Assembly: GCA_942493305.1 (NCBI GenBank)
Contig: OW818686.1
Coordinates: forward strand, 930,001-994,000
Direction: 5' to 3'
Origin: UBA7672 sp030824255
Lineage (GTDB): Bacteria; Pseudomonadota; Alphaproteobacteria; Caulobacterales; Hyphomonadaceae
Length of the DNA stretch: 64,000 nucleotides
A model generated the notes under the pieces. The model was not told where the DNA came from, searched no databases, and saw only the letters and a program-made list of their open reading frames with translations. Positions within the stretch are counted from its first letter, which is position 1. Every line of letters starts with the position of its first letter. Position numbers and translations under genes: made by a program. This document shows positions 49,367 to 59,105 of this stretch, piece after piece.

Positions 49367-51301
49367 ATGATGAGCGAAGCATCGTCCGAGGGCGGCGCGG
49401 CTCCAGCGACGGGAACTCCCGCAAGCAGGAAGCGATTCTGGGCGCTGGCGCTGGCGTCCGTTGGCGTGGTGTTCGGCGATATCGGCACCAGCCCGCTCTA
49501 CGCGTTCAAGGAATCCATTCACCACATGACCGTCGCCGGCGACGGCATCCTCAGGCGCGACGACGTGCTCGGCGTCATCTCCCTCATGGTGTGGTCGCTG
49601 CTGCTCGTGGTGACCGCAAAGTATGTCCTGACACTGACGCGGCTGGACAACCGCGGCGAAGGTGGAACGCTGTCGCTCATGGCGCTCGTCCAGAAGACGA
49701 TCGGCAAGCGCACGCCGCTGCTATTCATCGTGGCGATCTGCAGCGCCGGCATGTTCTTCGGCGATGCGCTGCTGACGCCCGCCGTCTCTGTGCTGTCGGC
49801 GGTGGAAGGCCTGTCCGTCATTCCGCAGCTTACCGGCAAGGTCGAGCCTTTCATCCTGCCGATCGCGCTCGTGCTGCTCACTGGCCTGTTCCTGATCCAG
49901 AAACGCGGCACATCGGTGATAGGCCGGCTGTTCGGGCCTATCTGCCTCATCTGGTTCCTCACGCTCGGCGCCCTGGGCGTCTATCACATCGCGCTGGACG
50001 GACTCGCCATCTTCGCGGCCCTCAGCCCACATTACGCTGTGATGTTCCTCGCCACCCATCAGGTGCTTGGCTTCATCGTGCTCGGATCAGTCTTCCTGTG
50101 CGTGACCGGCGCCGAGGCGCTTTATGCGGACATGGGCCATTTCGGGCGCAAGCCGATCGCCGTCACATGGACGTGGCTTGTGCTGCCCTGTCTTGCCCTG
50201 AACTATCTGGGCCAGGGCGCGATGGTTCTGGCGCATCCGGAAACGACATCGAATCCGTTCTTCCTGATGGCGCCGGATTTCCTGCTTGCTCCGCTGGTGA
50301 TCCTCGCAACGATGGCCACCATCGTCGCCAGCCAGGCTGTCATCACGGGCGCTTTCTCCCTGTCGCAGCAGGCTGTGCAGCTCGGGCTGCTCCCGCGCCT
50401 CCAGATCGTGAACACCTCGGCCAGGGAGCACGGCCAGATCTACATGCCGCAGATCAATTACATGCTTCTTGCCGGCGTCATTTTCCTGGTCATCGCCTTC
50501 AAGTCATCGTCTGCACTGGCGTCGGCTTACGGCGTGTCCGTCATCGGCGCGATGATCACATCGTCGATCCTCGCCTTCATCGCCGTGCGCCGCGTCTGGA
50601 AAAAATCGCTCGGACTCGCCCTGCTGATCGTCACGCCCTTCCTGCTTGTCGAATCGGTGTTCCTTGCCTCCAACCTGCTGAAGGTGCCGCAAGGCGGCTA
50701 CGTGCCTTTGCTCATCGCCGCTGTCATGATGATGGTGATCTGGACGTGGGTGCTTGGCTCGCGGCTGCTCGCCGCACGAACGCGCAACGACGTTTCGCTC
50801 GAGGACGTGATCAAGGGGCTGGAGCATAGTCCGCCGCATATCGTGCGCGGCACGGCGGTCTTCCTGACTGCGGAGCCGGACACCGCGCCTACGGCGCTGC
50901 TTCACAATCTGAAGCACAACAAGGTGATCCACGAGAACAACGTCGTCCTTACCGTGAAGACGGCGAACGTGCCCTACGTGCCCGAAGACATGAAAGTGCA
51001 CTTCGAGGAAATCTCGCCTTACTTCGACAAGCTGACGCTGAAATTCGGCTTCATGGAAACGCCAAACGTCACATACGGCCTGACGCTGGCGAAGAAGAAG
51101 AAGACCGGCCTGTCATTCGACATCATGTCGACGTCCTTCTTCCTCAGCCGCCGCACCCTGCTGGCCGATGGCAAGCACGGAATGCCGCTGTGGCAGGACC
51201 ATCTCTTCATCTTCCTCAACCGCAACGCCACCAACGCCACGGAGTTCTTCCGGATTCCGACATCGCGCGTGGTGGAACTGGGCACGCAGCTGACGATCTG
51301 A
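49367..51301 (+). CDS. kup: Kup-type potassium uptake protein
   Basis: A 644-residue proton-coupled potassium transporter. SVGVVFGDIGTSPLYAFKESIHH opens the first helix with the family GDIGTSPLYA motif. About twelve transmembrane helices follow (ADMGHFGRKPI and LNYLGQGA between helices), then a cytosolic C-terminal domain of about 170 residues. Starts at ATG 49367 or 49370, behind gcagagg. Two or more kup copies are common in alphaproteobacteria. Isolated from neighbours. Confidence 0.96.
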   Translation: MMSEASSEGGAAPATGTPASRKRFWALALASVGVVFGDIGTSPLYAFKESIHHMTVAGDGILRRDDVLGVISLMVWSLLLVVTAKYVLTLTRLDNRGEGGTLSLMALVQKTIGKRTPLLFIVAICSAGMFFGDALLTPAVSVLSAVEGLSVIPQLTGKVEPFILPIALVLLTGLFLIQKRGTSVIGRLFGPICLIWFLTLGALGVYHIALDGLAIFAALSPHYAVMFLATHQVLGFIVLGSVFLCVTGAEALYADMGHFGRKPIAVTWTWLVLPCLALNYLGQGAMVLAHPETTSNPFFLMAPDFLLAPLVILATMATIVASQAVITGAFSLSQQAVQLGLLPRLQIVNTSAREHGQIYMPQINYMLLAGVIFLVIAFKSSSALASAYGVSVIGAMITSSILAFIAVRRVWKKSLGLALLIVTPFLLVESVFLASNLLKVPQGGYVPLLIAAVMMMVIWTWVLGSRLLAARTRNDVSLEDVIKGLEHSPPHIVRGTAVFLTAEPDTAPTALLHNLKHNKVIHENNVVLTVKTANVPYVPEDMKVHFEEISPYFDKLTLKFGFMETPNVTYGLTLAKKKKTGLSFDIMSTSFFLSRRTLLADGKHGMPLWQDHLFIFLNRNATNATEFFRIPTSRVVELGTQLTI

Positions 51302-51443
51302 GAAAGAGCTGGAAACTGCTGGTTTTCTTGTCTCGCCTCTCTCGCGAATTCCACTAGGTTGGCCGCGCCCCTGCTCTACCTTAGGGGGTAGCAACAGGCC
51401 GCTGGTCAGCTGGCGCGCCGAGCAAAGCATTTCGGGATTATCG

Positions 51444-52964
51444 ATGAAAACGCCGCGTACAGACCTTCAGGCCAACACCTATGACTTCGAAACCACCCCG
51501 CTGGTGAAGGCGACCGGCTTTCGCGAGTATGACGCGCGCTGGTGGTTTGGCGGCCCGCAATATCCGAAGGCCCCGGAGCTGAACTTTCTCGGCGTCCAGG
51601 CGCTCGGCCTCGGCCTCGGCACACTGATCCGCGAAATGGGCGTCGCGCCACGCCTCGTTACCGGCCACGATTACCGTTCATATTCACTGTCGATCAAACA
51701 GGCGCTGACGCTGGGCCTTCTGGAAGCCGGCATCGAGGTTCACGACATCGGCCTCGCCCTGTCGCCTGTCGCCTACTTCGCACAATTCGCACTCGACATT
51801 CCCTGCGTCGCGATGGTCACGGCCAGCCATAACGAGAATGGCTGGACCGGCGTGAAGATGGGCGCGAACAAGCCGCTGACCTTTGGCCCTGAGGAGATGG
51901 GCAAGCTCAAGGACATCGTCCTCAACGGCAAGTTCAACCCGCAGCCCGGCGGCAAGCTGATCCGCGTCGATGGCATGCGTGAGCGCTACATCGCGGACGT
52001 CACAAAAGGCGTGAAACTGTCCCGCAAACTGAAAGTCGTCTGCGCCTGCGGCAACGGTGCGGCAGGGGCTTTTGCGCCAGACGCCTTGCGCGCGATGGGC
52101 GCCGAGGTGATCGAGATGGACACCAACCTCGATTACAATTTCCCGAAATACAATCCGAACCCGGAAGACCACGAGATGCTGGTTTCCATGGGCAAGGCCG
52201 TCCTTGAACACGGCGCCGATCTCTGCGTCGGCTTCGATGGCGATGGCGACCGCTGCGGCGTGGTCGACGACAAGGGCGAGGAAATCTTCGCCGACAAGAT
52301 CGGCCTTCTGCTCGCGCGAGACCTGTCGAAGCTGCACAAGAACGCGACCTTCGTGGTCGATGTGAAGTCCACCGGCCTCTACAAGACCGACCCCATCCTG
52401 AAAGAGAACGGCGTCACCGTCGACTATTTCAAGACAGGCCATTCCTACATCAAGCGCCGCACGAACGAACTGAGCGCCGTCGCCGGCTTCGAGAAATCTG
52501 GCCACTTCTTCTTCCGCAAACCCTATGGCTATGGCTATGACGACGCCCTCGTCGCCGCCGGCGCCGTCCTGCAGATGCTGGATCGCAACCCTGGCCGCTC
52601 CCTGTCTGACCTCAAGGCCGACCTTGGCGATGCGTGGACATCACTCACCATGAGCCCGCACTGCGATGACGAGACGAAGTACGGCATCGTCGATCAGGTG
52701 GTCGCCGACTATCAGGCGCTCGGCGAGTCCGGCGGCGAAATCCTCGGCCGCAAGGTGATCGACGTGAACACCGTCAACGGCGCGCGCGTCACGCTGGACG
52801 ACGGCTCCTGGGTTCTCGTCCGCGCCTCCTCCAACAAGCCGGAGCTGGTCGTGGTGGTCGAGTCCATGCAGGGCGAGGACGACATGCGAGCCCTCTTCCG
52901 CAATGAGGTAAAACCCCGCCTCGCGAAATTCCCCGAGGTCGGCCACTACAATCAGGAAATCTGA
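51444..52964 (+). CDS. phosphomannomutase/phosphoglucomutase
   Basis: A 506-residue alpha-D-phosphohexomutase. The nucleophile loop is VTASHNENGWTGVKMG (phospho-Ser128), the metal loop is GFDGDGDRCGVVDD, and VDVKSTGLYKTDP and GHSYIKRR are sugar-phosphate-binding parts; the C-terminal domain has VVVVESMQG. Probably interconverts mannose 1- and 6-phosphate or the glucose esters for polysaccharide or LPS precursors. The N-terminal extension before FREYDARW is longer than usual. AlgC- and ManB-type roles cannot be separated from sequence. Confidence 0.92.
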   Translation: MKTPRTDLQANTYDFETTPLVKATGFREYDARWWFGGPQYPKAPELNFLGVQALGLGLGTLIREMGVAPRLVTGHDYRSYSLSIKQALTLGLLEAGIEVHDIGLALSPVAYFAQFALDIPCVAMVTASHNENGWTGVKMGANKPLTFGPEEMGKLKDIVLNGKFNPQPGGKLIRVDGMRERYIADVTKGVKLSRKLKVVCACGNGAAGAFAPDALRAMGAEVIEMDTNLDYNFPKYNPNPEDHEMLVSMGKAVLEHGADLCVGFDGDGDRCGVVDDKGEEIFADKIGLLLARDLSKLHKNATFVVDVKSTGLYKTDPILKENGVTVDYFKTGHSYIKRRTNELSAVAGFEKSGHFFFRKPYGYGYDDALVAAGAVLQMLDRNPGRSLSDLKADLGDAWTSLTMSPHCDDETKYGIVDQVVADYQALGESGGEILGRKVIDVNTVNGARVTLDDGSWVLVRASSNKPELVVVVESMQGEDDMRALFRNEVKPRLAKFPEVGHYNQEI

Positions 52965-52967
52965 GCG

Positions 52968-53567
52968 TCAGCCGAGCCCGTATTCGTAGTCGATTTTCAT
53001 GCGCACCTGGATCGACCCCGCTGCGGGGCCGGTGGCCTTCGAGCACATCACGAAGCGATCGCACTGCACCTTGATCGGCGGAAACGGCTCGACTTCGCGC
53101 GCATAGCTGGTCAGCTCCTCGCGCGTGGCGCCGCGGCAGTTCGCAAGCGGCACGAGCGGCTCAAATCGCGGCGACTCCACGTCAGCGCCGGCTCCACGAA
53201 TTGCCCGCTGACATTCACTCGCCAGCTGCGTCAGCGTTGGGGAGGGATCAATGCGCGCACAGATCCGGTAGGGTTCGGGGTCCGTCAGGAATGTCAGGCG
53301 CGAGATCGCGAACGCGGCCTCGGGTAGCCGGATGTTCTGCAGGGCGCTGTCAAAACGCTCGGCTCCGGCGTCATCCAGCGACCCCCACGCCAGCGGGAGA
53401 TAACCCCATTCATCAAACCAGCTGCGCCTGAAGGGCGCTAGCACATCCCCGCCGTCGACCGGATCGAACCAGAGCACATCGGGCACAGGCCGCCTGAGTT
53501 TCCGTAAGAAAAACAGGGCGATTTCCGGGATTTCGACCGCCGCCACCACGTAAGCCAAGCCGTTCAC
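52968..53567 (-). CDS. 2H-phosphoesterase-like protein with both HxT motifs lost
   Basis: A 199-residue protein whose layout follows the LigT/2'-5' RNA ligase fold: an opening AYVVAAVEIPEIALFFLRKL strand-helix, YLPLAWGSLDDAGAERF, RLTFLTDPEPYRICARID, PRFEPLVPLANCRG, and a final FPPIKVQCDRFVMCSK strand. In active members the two central strands carry HxTL(x)F/A. Here they read YLPLAW and LVPLAN, so both catalytic His-x-Thr motifs are gone. Probably a binding protein. The family call is inference. Confidence 0.5.
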   Translation of the reverse strand: MNGLAYVVAAVEIPEIALFFLRKLRRPVPDVLWFDPVDGGDVLAPFRRSWFDEWGYLPLAWGSLDDAGAERFDSALQNIRLPEAAFAISRLTFLTDPEPYRICARIDPSPTLTQLASECQRAIRGAGADVESPRFEPLVPLANCRGATREELTSYAREVEPFPPIKVQCDRFVMCSKATGPAAGSIQVRMKIDYEYGLG

Positions 53568-53620
53568 ATCCTTCCCTGATCACCCAGACTAGGCAAAACT
53601 TACCCACATCTGTGAATGGT

Positions 53621-53635
53621 TTAACCCGGCATTAA
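53621..53635. promoter_or_regulatory. consensus CtrA box upstream of divL
   Basis: ttaa-cccggca-ttaa is a perfect TTAA-N7-TTAA, 86 bases before the divL ATG. A further ttaa at 53656-53659 and a GANTC site (gattc, 53695-53699) lie nearby. In Caulobacterales this motif is the binding site of phosphorylated CtrA, and GANTC is the CcrM methylation site. Confidence 0.75.
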
Positions 53636-53720
53636 CCCGCTCCCCTTCCATTTGGTTAATTGAGGCCATCCGCCTGTAGGATGCCTCGCGTAGTGATTCG
53701 GCCCCGACGGGACGTCGACC

Positions 53721-56207
53721 ATGGACATGAACATGACTCAGCCGCTTGTCCTGCTTGTTGCAGGCGCAGCGGCTTTCGGCATTGCAGCGCTGCTCTGGGC
53801 GTTGCGGATTTCGGATGGCGCCCGCGGCGCCGCCAAGAAATACCGTGAGCAGGAACAGAAGGCGCGCGAACAACTTGCGCGGGCCGAGAGCGTGTTCGGC
53901 GCCCACCCGGGCGTGATCATGGTCTGGGAAGACGCAGACCTTCCCGAAGGCCAGCAGCGCCCGCAACAGCAATCTGAATGGGGCGCGCCCAATCTCTATG
54001 GTTCACCCGCGGCCCTGATGGGCCTGCTGAGCTTTGCCGACGACGGCACCTCCGCCGATCCGCCAGTCCGCATCCTCGAAGGTCTCGCCGATCTCGAAGC
54101 GCGCGATGGCGTCGGTCAGGACGCAACTCTGCGCGAGCGCCTGAAGCAGCTCCGCAAGGATGGCGCGCCGTTCTCGCTTACCATCATCGGCCCCTCCGGC
54201 CGCTTCCTCGAAGCCGACGGCCGCACGGCCGGCGCCCGCGCAGTCGTGTGGATCACTGACACGACAATCAAGGGCCTTGAGGAATCCAGCGCCCGCGCCC
54301 GCATCGAGGAAGCCCGCGCCGCAATCGCGCGCGATCCGATGGCCTTCCTCGAAATGGTCGGCAAGGCTCCCTTCCCGGCCTGGCGCATGAGCGGCGCCGG
54401 CAAGCTGCAATGGGTCAACGCCGCCTACCTCAAGGCCGTTGGCGCGGCCAACATGGACCACGTTCTCGACCGCCAGATCATGCTCGACCAGCACGTGATG
54501 GGTCAGTCGCAGAAGACCATCAACGCTGGCGCCGAAACCGACGAGATGCGCCATATCGTTGTCAGCGGCGAACGCCGCGCCATGCGCGTGAAGATGTTCC
54601 CGCTGTCCGGCGGCCTCGGCGGCATGGCCTTTGACATCACCGATCTCGAGAACGCACGCGAGACGCTGGAGAAGAATTCCAAGGCCCACGACGACACGCT
54701 GAATCATGTCGCCGACGGCGTCGCCATTTTCGGCCCGGACCGCAAGCTGATCTTCAACAACCGCGCCTTCCAGCTGATGTGGGAGTTTGATCCCGCCTAC
54801 CTCCTGGAAAAGCCCGATCACGGTTCCCTGCTCGATCGCCTGCGCGAGCGCCGCAAGCTGCCCGCCAAGCCGGACTTTGCCCGCTGGCGCAAGGACGAGC
54901 TAGCCTATTACCAGGGCGAGAAGGTCGACTTCTCGGAAGATCTCTGGAACCTGCCCGACGGCCGTATCCTGCGCGTCACCCGCCAGCGCCACCCCCTCGG
55001 CGGCGTGTTGCTGCTGTTCAAGGACATCACCGACGAGGTCACGCTGAAGGCGGAGTTCAATCGTCTCATCAACGTCCAGAAAGCCACGCTCGATCACCTG
55101 CGCGAAGCCGTCGTGGTGTTCAGCGCCGATGGCCGCCTGCGCCTCCACAACGACGCTTTCGCCGAACTGTGGGAGCTCAAGCGCGAGACGCTCACCGACA
55201 GCCCGGATTTCGAGGCCGTCTCTGGCCAGTGCACGCGCCTCTTCCACGACCGCAATGTCTGGGCTGCGATCCGCGGCCGCGTGACCAACCCCTCGCCCGA
55301 GCATCGCCAGCCCGCGCACGGCGTGATGCGCACCTCGAACGACCGCACCATCACCTGGATCACCCAGCCCCTGCCCAACGGCGCAACGCTGGTCGCCTTC
55401 ATGGACGTGACTGCCGCCCGCAAGGTCGAGCAGGCGCTGAAGGACAAGAACGAGGCCCTGCAGGCCGCCGACAAGCTCAAGAACGAATTCGTCCAGAACG
55501 TCAGCTACCAGCTGCGCTCCCCCCTCACGACCATTCTCGGCTATGCCGAGCTGCTCGAGAGCGAGATGCCCGGCCCTCTCAGCGACAAGCAACGCGAACA
55601 GGTCGACTCCATCCTGTCCGCCGCCGACCACCTTTCGAAAGTCATCTCCAACATCCTCGACCTCGCCATGATCGAAGCCGGCAAGATGGAGCTGGAGCTC
55701 TCCAGCTTCTCCCTGCGCGGCGCGATCGAGGATGCGGTTGAACTCGTCGTCTCCTCCGCCCAGAACACCAAGGTGCGCGTGGAGATCCTGTGCGATGATC
55801 GTATCGGCAACGTCCACGCCGACGAACGCCGCATCAAGCAGGTGCTGTTCAACCTGCTCTCCAACGCCCTGCGCTTCACGGGCGCCGGCGGCCACATCAA
55901 GATCGAAGCCTCGAAGCCGGTGCCGAGCGAGAACATCATCCGTCTCGCCGTATCCGACAACGGCAAGGGCATCTCGGCCGACCGTCAGTCCGGCGTCTTC
56001 GACAGCTTCACCTCGGGCGACAATCGCGGCGCGGGCCTCGGCCTCGCGCTGGTGCGTTCCTTCGTCGAGCTCCATGGCGGCGACGTGAAGATCAAGTCCG
56101 CGCCCGGCGCCGGCACGTCCGTGATCTGCCAGTTGCCTGAGATGGCGACCGCCAAGGCCGGCCGCACCGAGCTCGAGCTTGGACCGGAAGCCGTCGCGGC
56201 CGTCTGA
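53721..56207 (+). CDS. divL: DivL, PAS-domain tyrosine-containing sensor pseudokinase
   Basis: An 828-residue protein with an N-terminal membrane helix (LVLLVAGAAAFGIAALLWALR), several PAS-like domains (about 210-315, 330-440, 450-560) and a kinase module. The H-box reads FVQNVSYQLRSPLTTILGYAELL: Tyr596 stands where kinases have His, the hallmark of DivL. The ATP lid has FNLLSNALRFTGAG, DNGKGIS and GAGLGLALVRSFV. In Caulobacter DivL binds DivK~P and steers CckA between kinase and phosphatase, so it sets CtrA activity. A CtrA box precedes the gene. Confidence 0.93.
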   Translation: MDMNMTQPLVLLVAGAAAFGIAALLWALRISDGARGAAKKYREQEQKAREQLARAESVFGAHPGVIMVWEDADLPEGQQRPQQQSEWGAPNLYGSPAALMGLLSFADDGTSADPPVRILEGLADLEARDGVGQDATLRERLKQLRKDGAPFSLTIIGPSGRFLEADGRTAGARAVVWITDTTIKGLEESSARARIEEARAAIARDPMAFLEMVGKAPFPAWRMSGAGKLQWVNAAYLKAVGAANMDHVLDRQIMLDQHVMGQSQKTINAGAETDEMRHIVVSGERRAMRVKMFPLSGGLGGMAFDITDLENARETLEKNSKAHDDTLNHVADGVAIFGPDRKLIFNNRAFQLMWEFDPAYLLEKPDHGSLLDRLRERRKLPAKPDFARWRKDELAYYQGEKVDFSEDLWNLPDGRILRVTRQRHPLGGVLLLFKDITDEVTLKAEFNRLINVQKATLDHLREAVVVFSADGRLRLHNDAFAELWELKRETLTDSPDFEAVSGQCTRLFHDRNVWAAIRGRVTNPSPEHRQPAHGVMRTSNDRTITWITQPLPNGATLVAFMDVTAARKVEQALKDKNEALQAADKLKNEFVQNVSYQLRSPLTTILGYAELLESEMPGPLSDKQREQVDSILSAADHLSKVISNILDLAMIEAGKMELELSSFSLRGAIEDAVELVVSSAQNTKVRVEILCDDRIGNVHADERRIKQVLFNLLSNALRFTGAGGHIKIEASKPVPSENIIRLAVSDNGKGISADRQSGVFDSFTSGDNRGAGLGLALVRSFVELHGGDVKIKSAPGAGTSVICQLPEMATAKAGRTELELGPEAVAAV

Positions 56208-56346
56208 GGCGGCGAAACCCGGATTATCGTCAAAACGCCGTGAGGTGATCTGCGCCCCGCGTGCAGTTTTTTGCGAACGTCCTTGACGATCGCCGGGTCA
56301 CTTCCTTTTTTCTGCGCCACAAGCAGTTCTTAGGGAGGACACCGCC

Positions 56347-57570
56347 TTGATCATCCAAGCTTCGCGCCTGTCGGCGATGGCTGTGGCCGCACTGGTGCTT
56401 GCGCCCATGGCGCTCGCGCAGAAGCCGATCACCGACCCGCCTGTCGCCTCCATCCTCACCTGGTCGCAGAAGCAGCAGCTCGAACGCTACCCCGCCATCG
56501 AGAAAGTCTACGCTGTCTCCACAATCAGGAAAGGCGACAAGATTCGGGAGCTGCCGAAAGCGCTCGTCCAGATCGACCCGAAAATCATGTTCAACGGGAA
56601 GTCGTCGAGCCTCGACGCCTTCATGAAGGACAACCGCATCACCGGTCTCATTGCCGTCAAGGATGGCGAGCTGATGCTCGAAAAATACGCGCTCGGCCGC
56701 AAGCCGGAAGACCGCTGGACCTCCTTTTCCGTCGCCAAGTCCGTCACCGCCATCCTGATGGGAGCCGCGATCAAGGACGGCTGGATCAGGTCCGTCTACG
56801 ATCCCGTCACGCGCTATCTGCCGGAGCTCAAGGGCACGGCCTATGACGGCATCAGCATCCGCCAGCTCATCTCGATGCAGACCGGCGTGGCCTGGGACGA
56901 GAACTACGCGAATCCGAAGTCAGACGTCGCACAGGCGGGCACAGCCGCGTTCAGGGGCGGCAACCCGATCGATGACAACCCGCTCCTGCAATACATGGCC
57001 AAGCTCAAGACGAAGACCGAGCCGGGGAAGGAGTTCGTCTACAAGACGGGCGAGACTGATCTCGCGGGCCTCGTCCTTGTGCGCGCACTCGCCGGCAAGT
57101 CGCTGTCGCAATACGCCTCCGAGAAGCTCTGGGGACCGTACGGCATGGAGCAGGACGGCATCTGGATGCAGGACAAGGCCGGCATGGATCGCGGCGGCTG
57201 CTGCATGAGCATGACGCTCCGCGACTATGCCCGCATCGGCCTTTTCATGCTGGGTGGCGGAAAGATCGATGGCAGGCAGGTGCTGGCCGACAACTGGGTC
57301 GAGGACGCCACAGCCAACCACGCGCCCGCCAAGTCGCGCGCCGAGGGCGCCAGCTACGGCTATTTCTGGTGGCCCATGGAAGATGGCTATCGCGCTGTCG
57401 GAATCTTCGGCCAGGGCATCTATGTCTTCCCGGAAGAAAACCTCGTCATTGCGGTCAACTCCGCAGCGCCCAAGGCGACCGACCGGCTCCAGTCCCAGAA
57501 ATCCAACGCCCTCATCGCGGCTGTCCGCAAGGCGGCCAATGGCGGCGAGGGCCGCACCCCGCGCGGATAG
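56347..57570 (+). CDS. exported beta-lactamase-fold hydrolase (6-aminohexanoate-dimer-hydrolase-like)
   Basis: A 407-residue protein starting at TTG 56347, supported by the agggagga ribosome site 7-8 bases upstream. Signal peptide to MALAQK. Ser128-Val-Ala-Lys131 is the SxxK motif in TSFSVAKSVTAILMG, and YKTGETDLAG carries the Tyr motif. The FGQGIYVFPEENLVIAVNS ending is typical of the NylB-like branch. Probably a periplasmic esterase or amidase. Physiological substrate unknown. Confidence 0.88.
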   Translation: MIIQASRLSAMAVAALVLAPMALAQKPITDPPVASILTWSQKQQLERYPAIEKVYAVSTIRKGDKIRELPKALVQIDPKIMFNGKSSSLDAFMKDNRITGLIAVKDGELMLEKYALGRKPEDRWTSFSVAKSVTAILMGAAIKDGWIRSVYDPVTRYLPELKGTAYDGISIRQLISMQTGVAWDENYANPKSDVAQAGTAAFRGGNPIDDNPLLQYMAKLKTKTEPGKEFVYKTGETDLAGLVLVRALAGKSLSQYASEKLWGPYGMEQDGIWMQDKAGMDRGGCCMSMTLRDYARIGLFMLGGGKIDGRQVLADNWVEDATANHAPAKSRAEGASYGYFWWPMEDGYRAVGIFGQGIYVFPEENLVIAVNSAAPKATDRLQSQKSNALIAAVRKAANGGEGRTPRG

Positions 57571-57637
57571 CGGAGCAAGGCGGGCTTCCCGCTCGCCGCA
57601 ACAGCGCGCTTCTTGCGGTCATCGCCCACCCGGCCTA

Positions 57638-58684
57638 ATGGCGTCGGCGATGACCGCACCCGCGCCCTTCCGCGTGACCGCCCTCTACCAGTTCGCCGCC
57701 TTCGATGACGTCGAGGCGCTGCGCGGACCATTGGCGAAACTGTGCTGTGCGCTTGGCGTCAAAGGCACGCTGTTGCTCGCGCATGAGGGCATCAACGGCA
57801 CGATCGCCGGCGAGCCTGACGCCATCGACGCAGTGCTGGATCATATCCGCACCCTGCCGGGTTGCGCCGATCTCGATGTGAAGGACTCATGGTCCGAGAC
57901 GATGCCCTTCCTCCGCATGAAGGTGCGGCTGAAGAAGGAGATCGTCACGCTGGGCGTGCCCGGCATCGATGCGGCGCGCGATGCCGGAACCTATGTTGAG
58001 CCCACCGACTGGAACGCCCTGATCGCCCAGCCTGACGTCATCCTGATCGATACGCGCAACGCCTATGAAGTTGCGATCGGCACGTTTGACGGCGCGGTCG
58101 ATCCGAAGACGACAAGCTTCAGCGACTTCCCCGACTGGTTCCGCAACTTCCGCGAGACTTTGCGTGACACGTGGGGCGAGACGAAGCCCAGGGTCGCGAT
58201 GTTCTGCACCGGCGGCATCCGCTGCGAAAAGGCGACGGCCTTCCTCAAGCACGAAGGCATCGAAGATGTCTTTCACCTCAAGGGCGGCATCCTGAGATAT
58301 CTCGAGACAGTGCCAGAGGCTGAAAGCCAATGGCGGGGCGAATGCTTCGTCTTCGATCAGCGCACCGCCGTGAAACACGGCCTTGCCGTCGGCGAGCACA
58401 CGCTTTGCCACGGTTGCCGCATGCCGGTCAGTCCAGCGGACCGGGCCTCGACTCTCTATCGCGCGGGCGTCAGCTGCCCCGCCTGCCACGACGCGCGCGA
58501 TGATGCGCAGCGCCAGCGCTACACCGAGCGGGCGCGCCAGATGGAGCGCTCAGCCAAACGGGGCGTCACACATCTGGGCCTAACCCCGGACGAGGCCAGG
58601 GCCCGTCTTGCCGCCAAGCAGGAGGCGCGACGCGCAGCGTCGGAACAGTCCGCTCGCCTCAAGGCAGAAAAGCCACCACGTTGA
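57638..58684 (+). CDS. trhO: tRNA uridine(34) hydroxylase (rhodanese-type)
   Basis: A 348-residue protein of the YceA/TrhO family, which hydroxylates U34 in tRNA with molecular oxygen. The N-terminal ferredoxin-like domain has GVKGTLLLAHEGINGTIAG, the rhodanese domain has DTRNAYEVAIGTFDGAVDP, and the catalytic-loop Cys is in MFCTGGIRCEKATAFLKHEG. A C-terminal CHGCRMPVSP...CPACHD cluster may bind zinc. ATG 57638 or 57650. Confidence 0.95.
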   Translation: MASAMTAPAPFRVTALYQFAAFDDVEALRGPLAKLCCALGVKGTLLLAHEGINGTIAGEPDAIDAVLDHIRTLPGCADLDVKDSWSETMPFLRMKVRLKKEIVTLGVPGIDAARDAGTYVEPTDWNALIAQPDVILIDTRNAYEVAIGTFDGAVDPKTTSFSDFPDWFRNFRETLRDTWGETKPRVAMFCTGGIRCEKATAFLKHEGIEDVFHLKGGILRYLETVPEAESQWRGECFVFDQRTAVKHGLAVGEHTLCHGCRMPVSPADRASTLYRAGVSCPACHDARDDAQRQRYTERARQMERSAKRGVTHLGLTPDEARARLAAKQEARRAASEQSARLKAEKPPR

Positions 58685-58715
58685 CACCTCCCTCCATCGC
58701 GCCGATCTTTGCCGG

Positions 58716-59105
58716 ATGCTCGAGAAGCTGACCCGCATCCTGCTGGCGCTCGTCACGGCCTTTGTCTTTACCGGACAAATGGAAGCCGCGGCGGAGCATT
58801 GCGCGCGTCTGGCCGAGCAGGCCGCGCTTGAAGCGCCAGCCCAGGCGTCCGACTGCCATGAAACGCAGAAGGCCGTCGCCGCCGCGCATCATGGCATGGC
58901 GCACGGTGATCCTGGTCATCCCGCCGGTGAGCCATCGCCGGAGACGCCCGACAGCTGCGAGTGTGTCGCCGCCCTCAAGCTCTGCATGGACTTTGTGGGC
59001 TCCACCGCCTCCGCCCGTGTCGCGCCCTATGCCTGGCTCGTCGCCGGCGAGGCAAGCTTCGCCTCCAGCCAGCCCGATCCCGATCTCAGACCTCCCCGCG
59101 CCTGA
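58716..59105 (+). CDS. small exported Cys/His-rich protein
   Basis: A 129-residue protein started at MLEKLTRILLALVTAFVFTGQMEA, a signal-peptide-like leader. The mature part has five cysteines (EHCARL, SDCHE, SCECVAALKLCMD) and a His-rich stretch (AAAHHGMAHGDPGHP). The composition and the position directly before a His/Met-rich outer-membrane-like protein (67 bases) suggest a metal-related role. No family assigned. Confidence 0.6.
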   Translation: MLEKLTRILLALVTAFVFTGQMEAAAEHCARLAEQAALEAPAQASDCHETQKAVAAAHHGMAHGDPGHPAGEPSPETPDSCECVAALKLCMDFVGSTASARVAPYAWLVAGEASFASSQPDPDLRPPRA

